This document shows, in pieces, positions 4,891 through 10,058 of a stretch of 10,058 nt of DNA. The translations under genes and the position numbers were made by a program. Each line of letters begins with the position of its first letter. Within the stretch, counting starts at the first letter, position 1. Below the pieces are notes generated by a model. It was given only the letters and a program-made list of their open reading frames with translations. It did not search any database and was not told where the DNA came from. The stretch is from Nanobdellota archaeon. Its GTDB lineage: Archaea > Nanobdellota > Nanobdellia > SCGC-AAA011-G17 > ARS1403. Location of the stretch: NCBI GenBank assembly GCA_018831025.1, contig JAHJRB010000099.1:1-10058 (forward strand), read 5' to 3'.

Positions 4891-7800
4891 GTGTTTTTTG
4901 TTCTTGGTTTTGCATATTTTTAAGAATATTTTTCATTGTTTTTTCTTTTTTTTGACTAGACCAATAATAAGCTATTTCCCTTGTGTCTCTTGTCAATAAG
5001 GTAATTATTTTTCCTGTTTGCAATCTAGCAACTCTGCCTGCTCTTTGGATTTTTCTTATCTCAGAAGATTTTCCTTGGTCATACATTATAGCAGCAGTAG
5101 CTCCTTTAATGTCAATTCCCTCTTCTCCAATAGAACTGCAAACTAAAGTGTTGTAGATTCCTTTTTCAAAATCTTTTATTGTGGAGATTTGCTGCTCTTG
5201 TTTTAATCCAAGTTTCTGTCCTATTAATTTAATTGCCTTTATTTCTGATTCTTGATTTAGAAAATTAATAATTTCCTCTATTGTTGATCTGTAATTTGCA
5301 AAGACAATTATTTTTGCATCTTTATTTTCTTCTAATTCTTTTTTTATTATTCCTTTTAACATATATAGTTTAGGATGTTTTACTCCTTTTTTTACTAAAT
5401 CATTGGTTATAAAAATAGCTTTTTGAATTTCTTTTGTGTTTAAAATATTTTTAGCAGCTTTAGTTGTTTCTGTACTTAATTTATTAAAAAATTCTTGTAG
5501 AGGTAAAACTCCTTGTGTTTCTAATAATTCTGATGCATAATCTAATTTTATTAACAATGCTGTTAAAGATAACCCAAAATATGCTGTTGGGTTTTTTCTT
5601 TCTAATTCTCTTCTCAATCTTTGTTGCAGCATAATTAAATCTTTTTTATTAATTAATTTGATTGGTTTTGTAAATCCTACTTTTTTTAAATCTTTTAATT
5701 TTAATTTGTAAACTTTTTTAATTAAGTTATTTATTTGTTTAAGCTCTTCTGGTAATTCCACTTCTAACCATTGCTGATTGCGCTCTTGTATAAATTCTTT
5801 AATATCCTGTTCGGTTCTAATTTCTATTGATTCTATGAATAAATTATCTTTTATCTCTGTTATTTTTTGTTTTGTGCTTCCTGGAGATGCTGTTAAAGCT
5901 AAGATTCTTGGAAACTTTGACTGTTGTTGATAAATATTAGCTACCTTTGTGTTTGCAAAATTTTCTCTAGATCTATGACAATTATGGATTATTATATTAT
6001 TAGCTATGTAATTGTGATTTTGTTCAATTGTTAAATCATAAACATAGTTTTCTTTTTTTAAATTTTTTATTTCTTTTATTTTCTCCCATTTTACATTTAA
6101 ATAATCGTTATTTTGCTTTTTCCAAATGTTATAGGGTTCTATTTCTACAGAAGAATGATTTGGTTTTTCTTTAAATAACCAGTGACGTATTATATATTCC
6201 CTTACTTTAAGCCTCTCTGAAATTTCTTTGTATTTTAATCCTTTTTTTCTTAATTCATTTGCTTTTATATATAATTTTTTTCTTAATTTTAACCCTTCTT
6301 TTTTTTGAATTAAATATTTTAGTACTTTACTAGCTTCTTTCTTTTTTTCAATACTGTAATTATAGCTGGTATTCTTTAGAAATCTAATCATATTTTCATT
6401 AGAATTGGATATTGTAATGAGAAATTTTATGCTTTCAGTGTTATCTTTTCTAATATTTCCTTTTTTAATGCTTATGTTACAATCTACTTTGAATTCTTTG
6501 AATAATTTTTTTATTTGATTGGCATATTTTATTCCATCTTGTTTTAATTCTTTTTTTTTGTAGAAACTTAGTCTTATAGCGTAAAATTGTCTAGTTCCTT
6601 TTTTATTTATCGGTTTATAACCTTCACTTCCCATTAAAGCAGATAGAAATTCTTTTTTAATTGATTTTGCGGATTTCATTAGCCATTTAGGTATCTGAAT
6701 TTCTTTATTGGTTTTATTTCCAGAAGGGACACTCAATGCTTCTATGATTCTTGTTAGTTTAGAATCTGTTACATGGAAAGAATTACTTGTACCTTCAACT
6801 TCTCTTTGACCTCTTTCTACATGATTGATTTTAGATTTTGTTATTCTTGAATGTATGTTTTGGTGCTTTATATTTAGTAAGTTTAAATCTTTCTTTATTC
6901 TTTCTAAATCTTCTATTTTACCTGAAAAACCTAAGACTTTTTTTTGTTCTTTAGTAATATAATGCCATCCATCCCCGTATAGATGACCCATAAGTCTTGC
7001 TATTATTTTTAATTTCGGATTTGAGTATTTCAGAGGAAGAAAATTTTCTTCTTTTAGTTTTTCTATAAGGTGTATTGGTATTGGTTTTCTATGAGGTTTA
7101 TAGACATAATTTCTAATGATGGATTCTTTGGTTTTAAGCATTCTTGCTATTTTGATAGAACCTATTTTATTTTTTTCTTTTAGTTTTATTGCTTTTTTGT
7201 AGTAATAGGTTAATTCTTGTTGTTTTTCTTTAAAAGTTTTGATTATATTTTTTTCATTTAGAATTATTTTATTAGACAGTTTTTCTTTTTTAAATTTAGA
7301 ACTTGCAATTTTGTCATTTAATTTAAGATGTTTTGCTTTAATCCACATTGTTTTATTATTTCTTTTTATTAGAATTATGTGATCTCCTGTAATTTTTATT
7401 TCATTATTGTTTTTTGATGTTATCTTTATTGTTTTTTTATTACTTTTTATTTTATGTACTTTTAATAATTTAGTAGGTTCTAGTTCTCCTGTTTTTTTGT
7501 TTAAACTTTCTACATAGATTTTTTTCTTTTTTATGTTTTCTTTAGATAAATCTTTTATTGTAATTTCCTTATTCAATGCTAATCTGATTTTTGTATCTTT
7601 TGTGACGCACTCATCTACTGTTAATAAGGAGGTTGGAGAAAGTGAAATTCTTTCTGCTTCAACGTCCTTTTGGATAGTTTGTGGTGTAGCTATAATAACT
7701 ATTGCTTGCTCCCAAAGTTCTTGTCTTAGTTTTGGTTTTAAGGCACCTGTTAATAAAACAATTTGTTCTTTGGGAATATTTGTTGAGTCTATAAATTCTC

Positions 7801-8008
7801 GGTGTATTTGGGCAGATAACGGTTTTGTTGGCGTCATTACTAAAATATTAGAATTAGGATGTTGTTTTAAACGTTCAATTGCGGTTAGTATGGCTAATTT
7901 TGTTTTTCCAGTTCCTGTTGGAAGCACTACTAAGGTATTGTTTTTAGATGTGGTTGTAACTATCTCCTTCTGATAATTTCTAGGTTTGAAATTTTTTATT
8001 TTATACAT
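4883..8008 (-). CDS. hef: Superfamily 2 DNA helicase (Hef helicase half) interrupted by an intein
   Basis: The precursor has 1041 residues. The host helicase is residues 1-133 plus 677-1041, about 498 after splicing. It corresponds to the helicase half of archaeal Hef (FANCM/MPH1-like), an ATP-driven enzyme that remodels forks and branched DNA. Motif I is PTGTGKT (30-36), Ia TPTKPL (59-64), and II is split as VDE (131-133) and CH (677-678), giving DECH after splicing. Motif III is TASPG (706-710), IV near IVFANYR (901-907), V SSIGEEGIDIKGA (958-970) and VI QRAGRVARLQTG (988-999). A charged helical insert at about 735-850 fits the Hef thumb-like domain. The canonical fused nuclease domain is absent; an ERCC4 nuclease gene lies downstream on the same strand, beyond the 113-residue gene. 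The short 38-base gap upstream is shared with a divergent gene. The symbol is used for the helicase half only. Confidence 0.93.
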   Translation of the reverse strand: MYKIKNFKPRNYQKEIVTTTSKNNTLVVLPTGTGKTKLAILTAIERLKQHPNSNILVMTPTKPLSAQIHREFIDSTNIPKEQIVLLTGALKPKLRQELWEQAIVIIATPQTIQKDVEAERISLSPTSLLTVDECVTKDTKIRLALNKEITIKDLSKENIKKKKIYVESLNKKTGELEPTKLLKVHKIKSNKKTIKITSKNNNEIKITGDHIILIKRNNKTMWIKAKHLKLNDKIASSKFKKEKLSNKIILNEKNIIKTFKEKQQELTYYYKKAIKLKEKNKIGSIKIARMLKTKESIIRNYVYKPHRKPIPIHLIEKLKEENFLPLKYSNPKLKIIARLMGHLYGDGWHYITKEQKKVLGFSGKIEDLERIKKDLNLLNIKHQNIHSRITKSKINHVERGQREVEGTSNSFHVTDSKLTRIIEALSVPSGNKTNKEIQIPKWLMKSAKSIKKEFLSALMGSEGYKPINKKGTRQFYAIRLSFYKKKELKQDGIKYANQIKKLFKEFKVDCNISIKKGNIRKDNTESIKFLITISNSNENMIRFLKNTSYNYSIEKKKEASKVLKYLIQKKEGLKLRKKLYIKANELRKKGLKYKEISERLKVREYIIRHWLFKEKPNHSSVEIEPYNIWKKQNNDYLNVKWEKIKEIKNLKKENYVYDLTIEQNHNYIANNIIIHNCHRSRENFANTKVANIYQQQSKFPRILALTASPGSTKQKITEIKDNLFIESIEIRTEQDIKEFIQERNQQWLEVELPEELKQINNLIKKVYKLKLKDLKKVGFTKPIKLINKKDLIMLQQRLRRELERKNPTAYFGLSLTALLIKLDYASELLETQGVLPLQEFFNKLSTETTKAAKNILNTKEIQKAIFITNDLVKKGVKHPKLYMLKGIIKKELEENKDAKIIVFANYRSTIEEIINFLNQESEIKAIKLIGQKLGLKQEQQISTIKDFEKGIYNTLVCSSIGEEGIDIKGATAAIMYDQGKSSEIRKIQRAGRVARLQTGKIITLLTRDTREIAYYWSSQKKEKTMKNILKNMQNQEQKTLI
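4891..4953 (+). terminator. T-tract terminator after the 113-residue protein
   Basis: Just after the stop come several T runs, ending in T6 (4939-4944), a C and T8 (4946-4953). No hairpin precedes them. This is the strongest terminator-like signal on the plus strand, though the same bases encode the Lys-rich tail of the helicase on the other strand. Confidence 0.5.
5981..7609 (-). mobile_element. Intein with LAGLIDADG homing endonuclease in the helicase gene
   Basis: The intein spans precursor residues 134-676 (543 residues). It begins with Cys134 (CVTKDTKI, block A), has block B T207-x-x-H210 (TGDH), block F VYDLTIEQNHNYIANN (656-671) and block G IIIHN with H675 and N676. The +1 residue is Cys677. 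Two LAGLIDADG motifs, ARLMGHLYGDG (337-347) and FLSALMGSEG (454-463), carry the acidic catalytic residues. Two similar helix-turn-helix-like segments flank the endonuclease core (about 284-304 and 593-613). All splicing residues are in place, and splicing restores VDECHRSRENFA, the helicase motif II context. The protein is extremely Lys/Ile-rich, like the rest of the window. Confidence 0.93.
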
Positions 8009-8046
8009 AGAAATACTTAAAAAACTAACTTATTAAAAACTTTATC
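8009..8046. promoter_or_regulatory. Compact divergent promoter region
   Basis: Only 38 bases separate the helicase start from the next, divergent gene. A/T-rich box-like stretches are present at about the right distance for both: TTTTTAATAAG on the minus strand near 8023-8033, and ACTTAAAAAA near 8014-8023 on the plus strand. The two promoters must overlap, and both messages are probably leaderless. Exact boxes cannot be fixed by eye. Confidence 0.4.
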
Positions 8047-8313
8047 ATGATAGTAAAGATATTTGGTATATTAGACTTGCTTGCTGCTTTGTCTTTTATA
8101 TTGTTACAATGGGGAATTGGGGAGGGATTAGCAACTTTTTTAGCTATTTATTTGATTATTAAGTCTATAATATTTATTATGGATTTTACGAGCTGGATCG
8201 ACTTATTAGCGGGAGTTTATTTATTATTAGTTATATTTAATATCCATAGTATTTTTTCTATAATCTTTATATTATGGTTGGGGCAGAAAGCTTTCTTTAG
8301 TTTATTTGTTTGA
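8047..8313 (+). CDS. Small hydrophobic membrane protein, 88 residues
   Basis: Nearly the whole protein is hydrophobic. Likely membrane segments lie at about residues 2-23, 27-45 and 50-84, the last long enough to be two. Polar residues inside or at the edges (D10, K39, D46, D52) could be functional or structural. There is no recognisable enzymatic motif and no cleavable signal peptide. Similar short multi-pass proteins are common and uncharacterised in archaea. It is divergent from the helicase and convergent with the M50-like gene, overlapping that gene's end by 12 bases. The function is unknown. Confidence 0.7.
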   Translation: MIVKIFGILDLLAALSFILLQWGIGEGLATFLAIYLIIKSIIFIMDFTSWIDLLAGVYLLLVIFNIHSIFSIIFILWLGQKAFFSLFV

Positions 8314-9048
8314 TCGATAGAGGAAATAAAATGAAACTGCTATTGCAACAATTAATGCTAAGAATAATGCAATAAATACGCTGGTTATGTTTATTAAGAA
8401 TATTGTTAAAATTGCTAAGACTATTGCGAAGATATAAAGGACTCTACTACCCATTACTATTTTTAATCCGTCAAATTGGGGAAGAGGGAGTAAATGGAAG
8501 ATAGCTAAAGTTGAGGATATAAAAACTGCTTTTGATAAGAACTGCGGAGATAAAGGCAATAATATTTTAAATATAGCTAAAAGTATTAAATTAGATAGTG
8601 GACCTGCGAATGCGATTTTTGCTTCCTCAAATTCTTTAATGTTTGTCCATTTATGACCTACTCTGCGATATCTGCTTATGTTATGATGGAAGCTTGCTAA
8701 TGCGATGAATAGAAATTTTCCACCAGAGAGAACTGTAATAAGCAAAGTTATTATTGGACCTATTGGAAATAGATACTTTGGAAGTGGCATTTCTTTTATT
8801 ACAGTCTGAATTTTTTTTGCTTGAACCAAAGAGAATTCTATTTCAGCGTCTACACTCTGTGCCATTAATTTTTGTGAAGTTGCGTGTACTAAATAGATTA
8901 TTGCGCTTAATATTATTAATCCTATTAGACTTAAAATTCCTGTTTCTAAATTGTGGTCGGTAAGTCTCCATTCATTTAAAAAGAAAACTATTCCTAATAT
9001 TATCGAGGCGATGATTATATTTTTTATTTCTTTTTTTGTAAATTCCAT
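8302..9048 (-). CDS. M50-like (site-2 protease family) membrane protein lacking the HExxH motif
   Basis: This 248-residue multi-pass protein has the scaffold of site-2 intramembrane metalloproteases. Membrane segments fall near 10-24, 37-54, 93-120, 145-165, 171-190 and 203-245. The family's AGPLxN segment is present (FAGPLSN, 147-153), as is the late LPxxDG motif (LLPLPQFDG, 186-194, D193). The zinc-binding HExxH is replaced by H55-A-T-S-Q59, although the following KLMAQ...AEIEF context fits the family. With the catalytic Glu and second His gone, it is probably not a protease; a chaperone-like or regulatory role is inference. Its start overlaps the end of the TraB-family gene by 25 bases, so the two are almost certainly co-transcribed and coupled. 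Confidence 0.8.
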   Translation of the reverse strand: MEFTKKEIKNIIIASIILGIVFFLNEWRLTDHNLETGILSLIGLIILSAIIYLVHATSQKLMAQSVDAEIEFSLVQAKKIQTVIKEMPLPKYLFPIGPIITLLITVLSGGKFLFIALASFHHNISRYRRVGHKWTNIKEFEEAKIAFAGPLSNLILLAIFKILLPLSPQFLSKAVFISSTLAIFHLLPLPQFDGLKIVMGSRVLYIFAIVLAILTIFLINITSVFIALFLALIVAIAVSFYFLYRSNK

Positions 9049-9692
9049 TTTACAATCCTAATCAACTCATCTTCATGACCTGCACCGACTATTGCTAATA
9101 CTTTTTTATTGAGTTTCATTACTTCTGTAAGTTGCTGTGCCATAAATAGGTTTCGCTCCTGTATCAATACTTTGTAAACATTCGGATATTTTTCCTTCAC
9201 TTCTTTTATTATCTTTTTAATTAACTTTTTTTCAGGCACCTGAGTTAAGTCTATTTTTATTCTTTTTTTCGGAATTATTAAGGAAGTTATAATATCTGAA
9301 ACAAACCTTAATTTTTCTTTAAATGTTATTTCTTGTGAGAGTCGTTTGAATGTTATTTGAACTGGTTGATCAATTAAAGCAATTTGAATTTTATTTTTTC
9401 TTGCTAAATTGATTGCTGTTTTCATTTCTTCTCCTGGTTTTATTCCTACTTTTTCTCCCAGTTTTAATTCGATATAGGCGCCGAGGGAGTTTAGGACAGA
9501 ACCTTGAGAGAATATATCTCTAAACTTGAATTTAGTTTGCTTGTTTGATAAAAGTTTTCTAAGTCTAAATATGTCAAGTTCTAAGGCTATAATTTCTGGC
9601 TCGTGAGTTTCTATTAATTGTTTTACGTCATTAACACTTTCTATAGCTATATGGGAAGTACCCAAGATTATGAGGTTTCTAAAAGATTTCAT
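9024..9692 (-). CDS. TraB/PrgY family protein
   Basis: Starting at the ATG at 9692, the protein has 222 residues. It belongs to the TraB/PrgY (TIKI-like) family, named after an enterococcal pheromone-shutdown protein; some animal members are metalloproteases. Family marks are GTSH near the start (residues 11-14 from this ATG), the ALELD segment with a nearby Arg (37-43), ERNLFMA (179-185) and VGAGH close to the end (202-206). Many archaeal relatives carry C-terminal membrane segments, but this one ends soon after GAGH and looks soluble, while a membrane protein gene follows with a 25-base overlap. That suggests the two products work together. An in-frame TTG at 9695 could add one residue, but the ATG is preferred. 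Substrate and activity are unknown. Confidence 0.85.
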   Translation of the reverse strand: MKSFRNLIILGTSHIAIESVNDVKQLIETHEPEIIALELDIFRLRKLLSNKQTKFKFRDIFSQGSVLNSLGAYIELKLGEKVGIKPGEEMKTAINLARKNKIQIALIDQPVQITFKRLSQEITFKEKLRFVSDIITSLIIPKKRIKIDLTQVPEKKLIKKIIKEVKEKYPNVYKVLIQERNLFMAQQLTEVMKLNKKVLAIVGAGHEDELIRIVKWNLQKKK

Positions 9693-9755
9693 CAAGTATA
9701 CAAATATTTAAATATATTAAACGTTTTCTCTTTTTCCAGTAATGGAGGTTGAAAT
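9693..9755. promoter_or_regulatory. Divergent promoter region between the TraB and PRC-barrel genes
   Basis: This gap holds the perfect AT palindrome ATATTTAAATAT (9704-9715) and TTAATATAT on the minus strand (about 9713-9721), well placed for a leaderless TraB transcript. On the plus strand TTTAAATATA (9707-9716) would start transcription near 9738, giving a leader of about 18 bases. GGAGGT (9744-9749) is a strong ribosome site 6 bases before the ATG at 9756. Confidence 0.5.
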
Positions 9756-10055
9756 ATGTTAAAGACTAAAAAGATAACTGATACTTTTGAACAAAGGGTT
9801 TATACTGATCAAGGTGAATATTTTGGAGATATAGAAGAGTGTATACTGACGATTAATAAGGTTTTTGGATGGAGAGTTAAAGCAACCAGGGGAAGTAGTT
9901 TAAGTAGTCTATTAGGAGGAGCAAAAGGTGTTATTGTTCCACATCAATTGGTTAAGGCTATTGGTGATGTTATGATTATTAGTAAAGCAGCTATTCCTTC
10001 TTATTCAAGTGAAGAGGGAAAAGAAAACGAGAACGATGAAGATATTGTGGAATAA
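9756..10055 (+). CDS. PRC-barrel domain protein
   Basis: This 99-residue protein has a single PRC-barrel domain at about residues 5-76. Typical marks are VYTDQGEYFGDIEE (15-28, strand-turn-strand with the TDxGEYxG pattern) and the closing GVIVPHQLVKAIGDVMII (58-75). An acidic, disordered tail follows (SSEEGKENENDEDIVE). PRC-barrels are small beta-barrels that mediate protein contacts. In archaea some stand-alone members take part in the FtsZ-based division machinery (CdpB proteins of haloarchaea); others relate to RNA processing. Either role here is inference, since no division or rRNA-processing gene is next to it. The good ribosome site and the complete domain make the start secure. It reads away from the TraB gene. 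Confidence 0.85.
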   Translation: MLKTKKITDTFEQRVYTDQGEYFGDIEECILTINKVFGWRVKATRGSSLSSLLGGAKGVIVPHQLVKAIGDVMIISKAAIPSYSSEEGKENENDEDIVE

Positions 10056-10058
10056 AAC

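Noticed and set aside
4811..4999. 62-codon plus-strand frame with Phe-rich end
   Set aside because: It is out of frame within the 113-residue gene and runs into the T-rich terminator and the helicase coding region; the Phe run is just poly-T.
7533..7973. 146-codon open frame on the plus strand across the helicase N-terminus and intein start
   Set aside because: It is antisense to Walker A and other conserved helicase residues, whose conservation explains its openness.
8754..8963. 69-codon Leu-rich plus-strand frame
   Set aside because: It is antisense to the M50-like gene and has no ribosome site or motif.
9693..9695. TTG one codon upstream of the TraB ATG as start
   Set aside because: The adjacent ATG at 9692 is the better start codon, and the promoter spacing suits it.
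9742..9762. Six-codon upstream frame overlapping the PRC-barrel start
   Set aside because: It begins with an ATG that abuts the ribosome site, is too short to interpret and is probably chance.

Overview
The window looks archaeal and is very AT-rich. It carries a split Hef-type helicase and XPF/ERCC4 nuclease, a TraB/PrgY protein, a DUF2080 protein, a PRC-barrel protein and two LAGLIDADG inteins. Expression signals are archaeal too: TTTATATA-like boxes sit about 25 bases before start codons, and T-tracts follow genes. The small, tightly packed genes and the separate Hef halves would suit a DPANN lineage such as Woesearchaeota or Pacearchaeota. That placement is inference from gene content, not a phylogenetic result. 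No rRNA, tRNA or CRISPR array was seen.

Layout. At 48-1391 (+) lie a ureohydrolase (arginase/agmatinase family), an RNA 2',3'-cyclic phosphodiesterase (thpR) and an overlapping 30-residue double-CxxC peptide. At 1520-2191 (+) is a 223-residue protein I do not recognise, with its own promoter. From 4418 down to 2174 (-) run a 46-residue DUF2080 protein and an ERCC4 nuclease interrupted by a 479-residue intein. Just upstream of them is what looks like a decayed second start of an ERCC4 gene. A divergent 113-residue helical protein lies at 4549-4890 (+). From 8008 down to 4883 (-) is a superfamily 2 helicase interrupted by a 543-residue intein. Then come a small membrane protein (8047-8313, +), an M50-like membrane protein that has lost its HExxH motif, and an overlapping TraB-family gene (9692 down to 8302, -). 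A PRC-barrel gene closes the window (9756-10055, +).

How the genes fit together. In classical euryarchaeal Hef one polypeptide carries a DEAH helicase and an XPF-type nuclease for stalled or branched DNA. Here the halves are separate genes on the same strand. After splicing they would be about 498 and 219 residues. Each intein cuts a catalytic motif: DE|CH of helicase motif II, and ERK|TTND of the nuclease. Neither half can be active before splicing, so this fork-repair system depends on two unrelated protein-splicing events. The DUF2080 gene ends 7 bases before the nuclease gene, and a perfect dyad overlaps its start codon, which suggests local autoregulation. The TraB and M50-like genes overlap by 25 bases and probably act together at the membrane.
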